Of a stretch of DNA of 64,000 nucleotides, positions 1 to 7,459 are shown piece after piece; the stretch's first letter is position 1; every line of letters starts with the position of its first letter. Made by a program: the position numbers and the translations under genes. Under the pieces are notes generated by a model, which worked only from the letters and a program-made list of their open reading frames with translations, did not search any database and was not told where the DNA came from. Source of the stretch: AC-32 sp963716865 (GTDB lineage Bacteria > Actinomycetota > Thermoleophilia > Gaiellales > Gaiellaceae); the NCBI GenBank assembly GCA_963716865.1, contig CAVQUF010000004.1, positions 744,001 to 808,000 of the forward strand, given 5' to 3'.

Positions 1-772
1 GCATCGGCACCGCGTAGAGCAGGTAGCCGGCCAGCTCGCCGACGGTCGGCCGCGGCTGCAGCCCGAGCATCCCGGTGAGGAGAGCCGAGCGAACGCTTCC
101 CGGGGCGACGAGCCACTCCAGGTTGAGCGCCTGCGTCTGCAGCGAGCTCCACCAGCCGGCCTCGTGGGCGGTGTGGATCGCCGTCGAGACGAGCCCCGCC
201 GCGATCAGCACGAGCACGACGCCGGTGACCCGGAAGAAGCGCCGGAGGTCGATGTGAACGCCGCCGCGGTAGATCCCGTAGCCGATGAGGACGGCCACCA
301 GAATCCCGAGCAGCGCTCCGGCGCTTGCAGCGAGCGGGCTCGTCGAGGCGTCGAACGCCGCGAGCAGGAACACGGCCGTCTCGAACCCCTCGCGGATGAC
401 GGCCAGGAACGCCATCATCACGAGCGCGAAGGCCGAGCCGCGCAGCAGGGCGCTTCCCGCCTCGCTCTCGAGATGCTGCTTGAGCCCCCGCGCGTGGCGA
501 CGCATCCAGAGGATCATCCAGGTGACCATCGCCACGGCGATCAGGGCGACGACGGTCTCGAGCCCCTCCTGCTGGGCGTGCGGCAGGTCGCGGCTGACGA
601 CCTCGAGCGTGACCGCCACCGCGACGCAGATCGCGACTGCGAGCCCGACGCCCAGCCACATCCAGGCGAGCGCGTCACGACGACCGCGGCTTTGCAGGAA
701 CGCGGCGACGATGCCGACGATCAGCGCGGCCTCGACGCCTTCCCGGAGGCCGATGACGAACGTCGGAAGCAC
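1..772 (-). CDS. efeU: FTR1/EfeU-family iron permease, 3' end cut by window edge
   Basis: High-affinity iron uptake permease of the FTR1 family, acting in the cytoplasmic membrane. About 257 residues are visible and the stop lies beyond base 1. Two copies of the REGxE iron-ligand motif that defines the family are present: REGVE at residues 10-14 and REGFE at about 127-131, each in a hydrophobic helix, with further membrane helices between and after. The GTG start at 772 gives the usual short N-terminus (MLPTFVIGLREG). The ATG further upstream (near 802) is followed by an in-frame stop, so it cannot be used. A palindrome resembling a DtxR/IdeR iron box lies about 30 bases upstream. EfeO/EfeB partners would be expected outside the window. 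Function is confident from the two motifs. Confidence 0.9.
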   Translation of the reverse strand, partial: MLPTFVIGLREGVEAALIVGIVAAFLQSRGRRDALAWMWLGVGLAVAICVAVAVTLEVVSRDLPHAQQEGLETVVALIAVAMVTWMILWMRRHARGLKQHLESEAGSALLRGSAFALVMMAFLAVIREGFETAVFLLAAFDASTSPLAASAGALLGILVAVLIGYGIYRGGVHIDLRRFFRVTGVVLVLIAAGLVSTAIHTAHEAGWWSSLQTQALNLEWLVAPGSVRSALLTGMLGLQPRPTVGELAGYLLYAVPM

Positions 773-802
773 TGGCTAGCGAGTCGGGGTGGCCGCACGC
801 AT

Positions 803-824
803 CTTGTAAGGCTCACCTTACAAG
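803..824. promoter_or_regulatory. DtxR/IdeR-like iron-box palindrome
   Basis: A perfect 8-base inverted repeat (CTTGTAAG, six-base spacer, CTTACAAG). Read on the minus strand, its core AGGTGAGCCTTAC resembles the actinobacterial iron-box core AGGTTAGGCTAAC. It sits between the iron permease (-) and the metalloprotease (+), so an iron-dependent repressor could control either or both. The assignment rests on motif likeness and the iron-permease context. Confidence 0.55.
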
Positions 825-931
825 ACCGCCCGAGAGCCTGCGCGTTGACGGGCCGGGCCGAGAGGGTCTACCGTCGCACCTGCAAGGGCGCCAGCTGGCG
901 TGCAGGCGCCGGAAGCAACGAAAGGGGAGAG

Positions 932-2860
932 ATGAGGAGCAGGCTCTTGACGGGGCTCGTCGCCGCGTTCGTGTTCGGCGTCGCTGTCCCGACGGCCTCG
1001 GCGACCGGTTTCGGGCATCTGCAGCCCGGCGTCCCCGAGGCCAACCTGAAGGAACACGTGCGCGTCAACGTGGTGTTCGTCGGCTTCTCGCCGAGCCAGG
1101 TCGGTCAGCAGGCGTTCAAGGCCGGCCTGCCGAAGGAGTACGAGCCGGTCGTGCGATCGCGGCTGTTCTATGGCAACACCGAGAAGCTCGGGATCGACTA
1201 CCGCTACGACTACTCGGTGACGTACACGAACGCCGCCTGGGAGAACGCCTTCTTCAAGGCGCTCAAGGGGCTTGCCCAGCCCGCGCCGCGCACCGACTTC
1301 CAGGAGGCGTACAACGAGCAGGACGGGACGCGCGACGTCGGCCAGAACAACTTCATCGACGCGCCCACCGTCGAGAAGTGGCTGATCGACCACGCGCCGT
1401 CCGGAGTCAACACGCGCAAGGACACGATCTTCTTCGTCAACTGGTGGGGCCGGCAGGACTTCATCGACCACGTCTACACGAAGTTCGGCGAGCCCGACCC
1501 GGACACGGGCAACGACTTCGGCGTCGTCCGGGCGAGCCGCAAGATCATCGCCTGGGGCGGCACCACCCCCGACGACGAGGAGACGGGCCTCGGCAACAAG
1601 CGGGGCGTAAACCGCGTCTGGTTCTTCGACCTATCGGCCGGGCCTGAGGCCTGGGGGAGCAACTACGACATCACCGACGAGGACCTCGACGGTGACGGCG
1701 AGCCTGACTACCGGATCCCCGTCGCCTGGGAGTACGCGGCGAACGGTTACCGCTCGCCCTCGATGCTCGCCAGCGACCTCGCGCTGCTGGCGCGCTACGG
1801 GGCGATCAACCTGCTGTTCACCTCGTCGCCGCTGTATCCGCCCTACCTGACGCCGCAGCTGCTGCCGAAGGCGCTCAACCTAGACCTCAACACGTACGAG
1901 GCGTGGCCGGGCGTCGACGCGAGCGGTCTCTACCAGAAGCCGGACTACCTCGTGAACGAGGAGAACGAGCTGTTTCCGACGCCGATGTTCGCGGACACGG
2001 AGGACCTGAAGCTGAAGGGCAAGGCGGAGGACTGCTACGTGCTCTGGGTGGACGATGTCCCCTGCTACAAGAACCGCCCGCAGTATCCGGCGTTCGCGAA
2101 CCTGTTCCTCTACGCGGCGCTGAACATCGACGACTTCCTCGACCAGAAGGTCGGCAAGAGCAGCCACAGCCGGCTCTACGAGGCGCCGGTCTTCAACTAC
2201 GCGACGACCGACGACATCGCCGCTCCGGGGCTGCTCGGGTACGCGGACGACAACTACGTGGACGGGGCGCAGAGCTTCGTGTTCGGCTTCATCTCGCCGG
2301 GCGTCGTCGACGCGGGCTACGGCCTGACGACGACCGAGATCCACGAGCTCGGCCACCACTTCGGGATGAGCCACCCGCACGACGGCTTCGACTCGGAGAC
2401 GGGCGTCGACTACGAGCCCACCGGCCCGTACTACTTCGCCTGGGCGACTGACGAGAACAACTCGATGATGAGCTACATCGACCTGAACTGGGACTTCAGC
2501 CAGTTCGACCGCGACAACGCGGCGCGCCACCAGGCCGCCGGCTACATCCTCAACGCGAACGTGATCGCCGGCCGGATCCTCGCGAGCAAGCACGCGGGCA
2601 ACGCGGCCTCCTACCTCGCCGCGGCCGACGCTGCGGTCGCGAAGGCGGAGAAGTCGATGGCCGATCACGACTACACGGCGACGTGGTACGCGGCACGCGA
2701 CGCCTACGACCTCGTCCTGGCAGGCGCCGACCGCGCGGACGTCCGCGTCGAGGCGAGCCACGACGGCTGGACCGTCCTGCCGAAGGTGAAGAGCAAGCCG
2801 GGCCTCCGCTACGCGGCGTACGACCGCATCGGCGCCGGCACGCACCGCTCTCTGCCCTGA
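932..2860 (+). CDS. Secreted zinc metalloprotease (metzincin type), family not recognised
   Basis: Predicted exported protein of 642 residues. The ATG at 932 is preceded by an AAAGGGGAGA ribosome site and opens a signal peptide (MRSRLLTGLVAAFVFGVAV, then an A-x-A-like cleavage zone near residue 25). The extended metzincin zinc motif HExxHxxGxxH is complete at about residues 471-481 (HELGHHFGMSH). A downstream NSMMSYI around residue 511 looks like the Met-turn that completes the active site. The rest is rich in Asp, Tyr and Trp, as in extracellular proteins, and I recognise no further domain. The frame stays open upstream of 932, but that part lacks a signal peptide and lies antisense to the iron permease, so the later start is preferred. 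Protease activity is likely; the substrate is unknown. Confidence 0.8.
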   Translation: MRSRLLTGLVAAFVFGVAVPTASATGFGHLQPGVPEANLKEHVRVNVVFVGFSPSQVGQQAFKAGLPKEYEPVVRSRLFYGNTEKLGIDYRYDYSVTYTNAAWENAFFKALKGLAQPAPRTDFQEAYNEQDGTRDVGQNNFIDAPTVEKWLIDHAPSGVNTRKDTIFFVNWWGRQDFIDHVYTKFGEPDPDTGNDFGVVRASRKIIAWGGTTPDDEETGLGNKRGVNRVWFFDLSAGPEAWGSNYDITDEDLDGDGEPDYRIPVAWEYAANGYRSPSMLASDLALLARYGAINLLFTSSPLYPPYLTPQLLPKALNLDLNTYEAWPGVDASGLYQKPDYLVNEENELFPTPMFADTEDLKLKGKAEDCYVLWVDDVPCYKNRPQYPAFANLFLYAALNIDDFLDQKVGKSSHSRLYEAPVFNYATTDDIAAPGLLGYADDNYVDGAQSFVFGFISPGVVDAGYGLTTTEIHELGHHFGMSHPHDGFDSETGVDYEPTGPYYFAWATDENNSMMSYIDLNWDFSQFDRDNAARHQAAGYILNANVIAGRILASKHAGNAASYLAAADAAVAKAEKSMADHDYTATWYAARDAYDLVLAGADRADVRVEASHDGWTVLPKVKSKPGLRYAAYDRIGAGTHRSLP

Positions 2861-2911
2861 TCCGACGCGACACGGCACAGTGGGCCCACGCGGCCCTCTG
2901 TGCCCTTGCGT

Positions 2912-2936
2912 TATACTGAACTTAATGGTTCAGTAT
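2912..2936 (+). promoter_or_regulatory. Leaderless-type promoter with ArsR operator over the start codon
   Basis: A -10-like TATACT at 2912-2917 lies 7 bases before the ATG at 2925, so transcription would begin at or next to the start codon. A perfect 9-base inverted repeat (ATACTGAAC at 2913-2921 and GTTCAGTAT at 2928-2936, spacer TTAATG) spans the -10, the transcription start and the ATG. A bound dimer would block RNA polymerase, the usual autoregulation of ArsR proteins. Confidence 0.65.
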
Positions 2937-3260
2937 CAGCAGATCGACCGGACCTTCACCGCGCTCGCAGATCCCACGCGCAGGGGCGTGCTCGAGCGGC
3001 TCGGCCGCGGCAACGCCACGATCACGGAGCTCGCCGAGCCGTTCGGGATCACGCTCACGGGGATGAAGAAGCACGTGCGGGTGCTCGAGGACGCGGGGCT
3101 CGTCACCACCGAGAAGGTGGGCCGGGCCCGCCGCTGCAGTCTCGGCCCGCGGCGCCTCGACGACGTGCAGGAATGGATCGAGCTGCACCGGCGGATGCTG
3201 GACGAGCGCCTCGACCGGCTCGGGGAGCTACTCGAACGCACGACGAAAGGAGACGCATGA
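2925..3260 (+). CDS. ArsR-family winged-helix transcriptional regulator
   Basis: DNA-binding repressor of 111 residues, the usual ArsR/SmtB length. N-terminal FTALADPTRRGVLERL is the classic first helix of the family. ITELAEPFGITLTGMKKHVRVLEDAGLV is the helix-turn-helix (about residues 35-65), followed by a wing with EKVGRARRCSL. No metal-binding cysteine motif is seen, so it belongs to the metal-independent group commonly paired with an AHSA1/SRPBCC protein, and that partner follows with a 4-base overlap. The start at ATG 2925 is chosen because earlier in-frame starts fall inside the promoter. A perfect palindrome over the start codon points to autorepression. The ligand may be handled by the partner; this is inference. 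Confidence 0.9.
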   Translation: MVQYQQIDRTFTALADPTRRGVLERLGRGNATITELAEPFGITLTGMKKHVRVLEDAGLVTTEKVGRARRCSLGPRRLDDVQEWIELHRRMLDERLDRLGELLERTTKGDA

Positions 3261-3742
3261 CCACCGACCAGCAGCATCGCGCGACCACGATCACGACGCC
3301 CAGCGACCTCGAGATCCGTGTCGAGCGCGTGTTCGACGCGCCGCGCGACCGGGTGTACGCGGTCTTCCACGACCCGGCCCTGATCCCCGAGTGGTGGGGT
3401 GACACGACGAGCGTGGACGTGATGGACGTCGAGCCCGGAGGGAGCTGGCGCTTCGTCGTCCGCCAGCAGGACGGCGACGAGACGGCCTTCCGCGGCACGT
3501 TCAAGGAGCTCGACCCGCCCGAGCTGTCCGTGCGGACGTTCGAGTGGGAGGGCATGCCCGGGCACGTCCTGCTCGAGACCACCGTGTTCGAGGATCTCGG
3601 CGGGAGCACGAAGGTCACGACGACGATGCTCTTCGACACCACCGAGGAGCGCGACGGCATGCGCGCCTCGGGCATGGAGCGCGGCGTCAGCGAGACGTAC
3701 GCGCGGCTCGACGAGCTCTTCGCCAGGCTCGCCGCGAGCTGA
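3257..3742 (+). CDS. SRPBCC / AHSA1-like ligand-binding protein
   Basis: Soluble 161-residue protein of the START-like SRPBCC superfamily, AHSA1 (activator of Hsp90 ATPase C-terminal) branch. Diagnostic segments are the opening strand LEIRVERVFDAPRDRVYAVF, the DPALIPEWWG motif (about residues 40-50), GGSWRFVVR and the closing helix ERGVSETYARLDEL. Its ATG overlaps the regulator stop (ATGA), with an AAAGGAGA ribosome site inside the upstream gene, so the two are co-translated. Such pairs are common in actinobacteria; the hydrophobic pocket probably binds a small molecule, but no substrate can be named from sequence. Confidence 0.88.
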   Translation: MTTDQQHRATTITTPSDLEIRVERVFDAPRDRVYAVFHDPALIPEWWGDTTSVDVMDVEPGGSWRFVVRQQDGDETAFRGTFKELDPPELSVRTFEWEGMPGHVLLETTVFEDLGGSTKVTTTMLFDTTEERDGMRASGMERGVSETYARLDELFARLAAS

Positions 3743-3751
3743 CCGCTTCGA

Positions 3752-3789
3752 GCGAGGGGAGCCGGCGTGCCCGCGCCGGCTCCCCTCGC
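3752..3789. terminator. Strong hairpin downstream of the SRPBCC gene
   Basis: A perfect 16-base-pair stem (3752-3767 with 3774-3789) and a 6-base loop, starting 10 bases after the stop. It lacks a clear T-tract, which is common for GC-rich actinobacterial terminators. Confidence 0.7.
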
Positions 3790-3871
3790 AGGTCGTGGCT
3801 CTCGTTCGGTGCCGTCCTCGGTCCGGAGGCGCCGCTGATCACGCTCGGGGCCTCGAGAGCGCCTAGCGCGG

Positions 3872-4009
3872 CTACCTGCCGACGTGCACGAAGACGATCT
3901 CGCTCGCGGAGCGGGTTGTCCGACTCTGGAAGCCGCAGCGCGAGTCGATGTTCCCCTCGATCGTCTTGAAGCTCGACTTCGTCCCCGACACGAACATGCC
4001 GACGTGGTC
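3872..4009 (-). pseudogene. Remnant of a CHAP-like cell-wall hydrolase C-terminus
   Basis: About 45 codons reading DHVGMFVSGTKSSFKTIEGN, then a variable stretch and IVFVHVGR before a TAG stop. The pattern HVGhh..(about 10)..F.TIEGN followed by a basic run and a final strand is typical of the last part of CHAP or amidase domains in actinobacterial secreted cell-wall hydrolases. Upstream residues in the same frame do not continue the domain, and the catalytic Cys region is absent. It is most likely a decayed fragment. The match is from memory of the family, so confidence is modest. Confidence 0.4.
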
Positions 4010-4130
4010 TCGCAGAACTAGACCGCGAATCACCCCATCTAGGGTCGCGACAGGGCGCAATCCGCGACGACAGTAAAGGCATAGGAAGGTCTCCCGTGAC
4101 TTTCCGCAGACTTGGAACAGGAGCGGATTG

Positions 4131-5429
4131 ATGTCCAAACTGAGGACGCTCCTGCGGCAGAACGACGAAAGCGGTCAGGCCATCGTGATGCTGGCCATGA
4201 CCTGCGTCGTGCTCCTCGGAGCGGCGGCGCTCGTAATCGACGTCGGCAAGGCCTACGTGGTCAAGCGCCACCTCCAGGCCTCCGTCGACGCAGCAGCTCT
4301 GGCCGGGGCCCAGTCGCTGCCCGACCCGGCGGCCGCCGTCGCTGCTGCCCAGAGCTACAGCGGTGCTGCCGGGGCCAAGAACAACGAGCCCAGGCTTCCG
4401 GGGGTCACCGTGTCGGCGGTGACGAAGTGCCTCTCCACCACCTCGTGCAACCCCGTGAACGCGCTCGTCGTGGACGAGACCACCACCAGCCCGACGATCT
4501 TCGCGAGGGTGCTCGGGATCAACTCGTTCACGATCCACGCGAGGGCGACGGCGCTCATGTCCGCGGGCGTGCCAGCGCCTGCGCACGTGATGATCGTCGT
4601 CGACCGCACCGGTTCGATGAACAACTCGTGCACGGCCGGCGGCACGAAGATGACCTGTCTGAGAAACGGGATCAAGGCGTTCCTGGGCGGCATGGACCCC
4701 GCGTATAACCAGGTCGGGCTGATGGCGTTTCCACCGGGCACCGGGAGCGTCTGCTCGTTCAGCCCGAAGACGACGGACGGGCCGACCACGGACTACGACG
4801 CGCATCCGAACGGCTATCTCGCCGTCGGGCTCTCGAACGACTACAAGGCGAACGCGACCGCGCCGCTCGACCCGAGCTCCGCGCTCGTGTCCGCCGTCAA
4901 CTGCATCAAGGCCGGCGGCACGACCGCGACGGCGACGGCGATCGACAAGGCCCAGCAGGCACTGGCCGCGGCACACGATCCGAAGGCGAAGGACGTGATC
5001 ATCTTCCTCACGGACGGTGAGTCGAACTACGGGCCGTGCACCGACACCAACGGCGACCAGGTCTGCGAGAACAACTCCTCGCCCTATCGCTCGCAGCCGT
5101 GCCACCAGGCCGTCAGCTCGGCGGGCGTCGCGAAGGCCGCGGGCACGTCGATCTACACGATCGCCTACAGCACGACGGGCCTGACGTGCTACGGCTGGAA
5201 GTCGTCCGGCACCGGAAGCGACGGCCAGTCGTGCAACAAGAAGAACGGCTTTCAGTTCAATTGCACCGAGATCCCGTCGATCACGGCAGTCACCGAGGTC
5301 CAGAACATGGCGAGTGACTCGACCCAGTTCTTCAACGAGCCGAGCCCGACCTCCCTGACGGCGGCCTTCACGAGCATCGCCGAGGACCTGACGGGGCCAC
5401 GCCTCGTAGACGACGACTACACGGGCTGA
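4131..5429 (+). CDS. TadE/TadG-like protein with von Willebrand factor A domain
   Basis: Membrane-anchored 432-residue protein. The N-terminus (residues about 10-60) has the TadE/G-like signature: short basic start, NDESGQAIVMLA, one hydrophobic helix, then DVGKAYVVKRHLQASVDAAA. This Flp-pilus-assembly domain is widespread in actinobacteria. A von Willebrand A domain follows with a metal-site motif DRTGS (Asp158; DxTxS instead of DxSxS), a later TATA stretch and FLTDGESN. Eight or more cysteines in the second half suggest disulfides outside the cell. ATG 4131 has AGGAG seven bases upstream; the TTG three bases earlier is less likely. No other tad genes are adjacent, so a pilus role is uncertain; surface adhesion or scaffold is equally possible. 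Confidence 0.82.
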   Translation: MSKLRTLLRQNDESGQAIVMLAMTCVVLLGAAALVIDVGKAYVVKRHLQASVDAAALAGAQSLPDPAAAVAAAQSYSGAAGAKNNEPRLPGVTVSAVTKCLSTTSCNPVNALVVDETTTSPTIFARVLGINSFTIHARATALMSAGVPAPAHVMIVVDRTGSMNNSCTAGGTKMTCLRNGIKAFLGGMDPAYNQVGLMAFPPGTGSVCSFSPKTTDGPTTDYDAHPNGYLAVGLSNDYKANATAPLDPSSALVSAVNCIKAGGTTATATAIDKAQQALAAAHDPKAKDVIIFLTDGESNYGPCTDTNGDQVCENNSSPYRSQPCHQAVSSAGVAKAAGTSIYTIAYSTTGLTCYGWKSSGTGSDGQSCNKKNGFQFNCTEIPSITAVTEVQNMASDSTQFFNEPSPTSLTAAFTSIAEDLTGPRLVDDDYTG

Positions 5430-5456
5430 CGGCTAGCGCCTAGGTTTGACCGGAGA

Positions 5457-5478
5457 CCCCCTCGGAGCCGAGGGGGTT
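5457..5478. terminator. Bidirectional terminator between convergent genes
   Basis: A 9-base-pair stem (ACCCCCTCG / CGAGGGGGT) with a 4-base loop, followed on the plus strand by TTTCC. It lies between the ends of the TadE/G-like gene (+) and the glutathione S-transferase gene (-), the expected place for a shared terminator. Confidence 0.75.
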
Positions 5479-5482
5479 TCCG

Positions 5483-6175
5483 TCAGGCGGTCTGCGACTT
5501 CACGTGCTCGACGTACCCGCGCACGTCTGCGGCCGGCTCCGCGTAGGCGTCGCCGAGCGCTTCCTCCATGCGTGACAGGTAGTCCGTGGCCCAGCCCGGG
5601 AAGTCGTAGTCGATCGCGCGCAGGAACTCGAGCGTCGCGGCCCAGCGCATGTCGGCGATCGACGGGTTGTCCCCGCCGACGAACGACCGCCCGTCGAGGA
5701 ACCACGCGTGGAAGGCCTCCAGCGGCCCGGCGAGCGCGGCCTCGGCGTCCTGCTGCGCCTTGGCCTTCATGTCGTCGCCGGCCTCCGAGGTCGCCGTCTC
5801 GCCCGGGTACTGCGGGAAGCCGAGCGCGGGGTAGGTGGCGCGCGTGAGCAGCGGGTAGAACGTCCCGATCAGGTAGAACATCGCGCTGTCCACCATCGCG
5901 CGCTCGCCCGGGTCGGTCGGGTAGAAGCGGTCGAGCCGGTGCTTGTTGCAGAGGTACTGCATGATCGCGCAGCTCTCCCAGAGCGACCCCCTCGGCAGGC
6001 CGCTCTCCTCGAGCAGCGGCGTCAGGTCGGCCGGATCTTTGGACAGGAACTCCGGGGTGGACTTCTTGCCCCACACGTCCAGCTCCTCGAAGTCGAGCCC
6101 TGCGGCCCGGACGAAGACGCGAGCCGTCATGTTGTTGACGCTCGGCTTCAGGATGCTCAGCGTGTTCTCAGCCAT
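5483..6175 (-). CDS. Glutathione S-transferase family protein
   Basis: Cytosolic 230-residue protein with the two-domain GST layout. The N-terminal thioredoxin-like half has SILKPSVNNMTARVFVRAAGLDFEELDVW, then the beta3-turn P (ADLTPLL) and the ES..I.QYL thiol-binding signature (ESCAIMQYLCNK, about residues 67-78). The C-terminal helical half has FVGGDNPSIADMRWAATLEFL, the N-capping box and Asp typical of the family. Actinobacteria usually lack glutathione, so the thiol partner is unclear. It is the last gene of the long minus-strand operon and starts 15 bases after the CYTH-domain gene. Confidence 0.85.
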   Translation of the reverse strand: MAENTLSILKPSVNNMTARVFVRAAGLDFEELDVWGKKSTPEFLSKDPADLTPLLEESGLPRGSLWESCAIMQYLCNKHRLDRFYPTDPGERAMVDSAMFYLIGTFYPLLTRATYPALGFPQYPGETATSEAGDDMKAKAQQDAEAALAGPLEAFHAWFLDGRSFVGGDNPSIADMRWAATLEFLRAIDYDFPGWATDYLSRMEEALGDAYAEPAADVRGYVEHVKSQTA

Positions 6176-6190
6176 CGCTCCTCCCCGTCT

Positions 6191-6974
6191 CTAGCTCGGT
6201 TGTTCGGCAAGCGCCTTCGAGAAGTAGTCCAGCGCCGTCTTCGTCTTCGTCTGCTGCTCGCCCGAGATGTCGACGCCCCGGTCGCGCAGGAAGGCCTTGA
6301 CCCCGAGCGAGACGCGCAGCGCGTCCGGTGGCGCGCACTTCGTCGAGAGCTCGAGGATGCGCGAGTTGTCCGGGTAGTTCCAGAGCTCGGCGACGAGCTT
6401 CTGGTCGTAGTCCTTCGGCTTGAACTTCAGCTTCAAGACCAGGATCGGCCCGAGCGTCGTGAGGTCGTCGAGCGCGATCCCCTCGGGAGCGTGCTCCTCG
6501 TAGAATGCGCGCTGCTCCTTGGTGAAGAGCTTGCGGGACGGCCTCTTGCCCAGAACGACCTTCCATGACGTCGGCGTTGTCGGCGGGCGCCTTCAGCGAA
6601 GCCGAGCACACGTAGCCGCCGGGCATCGCGTCGACCTCGACCCCGAGGCTCGGTGATTGCCGGATCTCGTCCGGGAGCTCGCTCGGGACGACAGGCCGCA
6701 GCTTGACGACCGAGTCGCCTTCCTTTCGCTGAACCCGCCGGGCCCGCACGACCACGCCGTTCTTGTTCAGCGCGAGGTCAGCCGTGTCGAAGAAATAGAC
6801 CTGTCGGATCTCGGCGTCGAGCGGATCTATTCCCAGCGCCACGGCCGTCGAGCGCTGGTCAGACTCCGGCACGGTGAGCTTGAGCTCGACACTGTCGGCG
6901 CCCTCGATCAGCGAGAACATCCGCTCGAGGTCTTCGTCCAGAAGCGGCTTCTTGGGTGTGGTTGTCGTAGTCAT
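6191..6974 (-). pseudogene. CYTH-domain protein, interrupted by one frameshift
   Basis: Reads as a CYTH (adenylate cyclase class IV / thiamine triphosphatase) superfamily member of about 260 residues. N-terminal frame: LDEDLERMFSLIEGADSVELKLTVPE, the region with the E-x-K type triphosphate motif, then RQVYFFDTADLALNKNGVVVRARR and VVKLRPV. At about 6564-6568 the frame shifts: after NADV the protein continues in another frame as WKVVLGKRPSRKLFTKEQRAFYEEH and on to LVLKLKFKPKDYDQKLVAELW, ending at 6191. The total length is 784 bases (one extra base; an extra A would explain it). Both halves look well conserved, so this may be a sequence error rather than real decay. Domain assignment is firm; the substrate (inorganic triphosphate or other) is unknown. 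Confidence 0.75.
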
Positions 6975-6983
6975 GGGCCGATC

Positions 6984-7453
6984 CTACCGCCCTGTCGTGG
7001 GCAGGCCCTCCAGTGCCAGGCGCTCGTTCGAGTATCGCTCGTCGTCGGTCAGCTCGCGCGCGAACCAGGGTGGCGGCTCGAAGGCGCGCGCGGTCTCGGC
7101 GTCGGCGAACTCGATCTCGGCGGTGACCAGCCCGGCGAGCGGAGGGTGGTAGACGTCGATCTCTACGGTCCCGCCCTCGACGGCGGTGGTGCGACGCGTC
7201 TTCTGGAGGCGCCTGCCCACTGTGAGCGGCCAGAGTTCCTCGAACGACTCCGGGGCCAGCGGTACCTCCACCTCCTCGCGCTCGAGCCCGCGGCCGCGCT
7301 TGACCGTGATCAGGTGGTTATCCCCCCGCCGGCGCAGCCGAACCTGGTCGTCGCCGATGGCCAGGTACCCCTGCGCGATCTCCTCCTCGGAGTCGATCAC
7401 GAGCCCGACGGCACCTGATCGACGAGGAACTTCCGCTCGATCTCGAGCGCCAC
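6984..7453 (-). pseudogene. Second CYTH-domain protein, interrupted near its N-terminus
   Basis: A short CYTH protein of about 155 residues. From the GTG at 7453 the first frame reads VALEIERKFLVDQVPSG, containing the hallmark ExExK-type EIERK triphosphatase motif, then hits a stop near 7398. One base off, the protein continues with IDSEEEIAQGYLAIGDDQVRLRRRG, ITVKRG, then TVEIDVYHPPLAGLVTAEIEF to the stop at 6984. One missing G in the GGG near 7405 would restore a single frame (470 bases visible). It lies 9 bases upstream of the other broken CYTH gene and 6 bases after the CoA-ligase gene. Inorganic triphosphatase is the commonest activity of EIERK proteins; this is inference. Confidence 0.75.
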
Positions 7454-7459
7454 CCGAAC

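Larger units (their letters stand above)
3743..4130. other. 388-base region without an intact gene
   Basis: Holds the hairpin at 3752-3789, a minus-strand remnant resembling the end of a CHAP-type domain (3872-4009), and the leader of the following TadE/G-like gene with its ribosome site (AGGAG at 4119-4123). The stretch from about 3990 to 4115 looks richer in A and T than its surroundings. I see no RNA gene here. Confidence 0.6.

Noticed and set aside
164..931. Long N-terminal extension of the metalloprotease reading frame
   Set aside because: It lies antisense to the iron permease, lacks a signal peptide and is followed by an ATG with a good ribosome site and signal sequence at 932.
1880..2878. 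332-codon open frame on the minus strand
   Set aside because: Composition (Arg, Val, Asp, Glu-rich without motifs) is that of a high-GC antisense shadow of the metalloprotease.
4020..4120. Segment GGGCGCAATCC ... AAAGGC resembling the core of a cyclic-di-GMP riboswitch before a TadE/G-like gene
   Set aside because: The hairpins expected between the conserved blocks (GAAA-tetraloop stem, second stem) cannot be formed; likeness is limited to short pieces.
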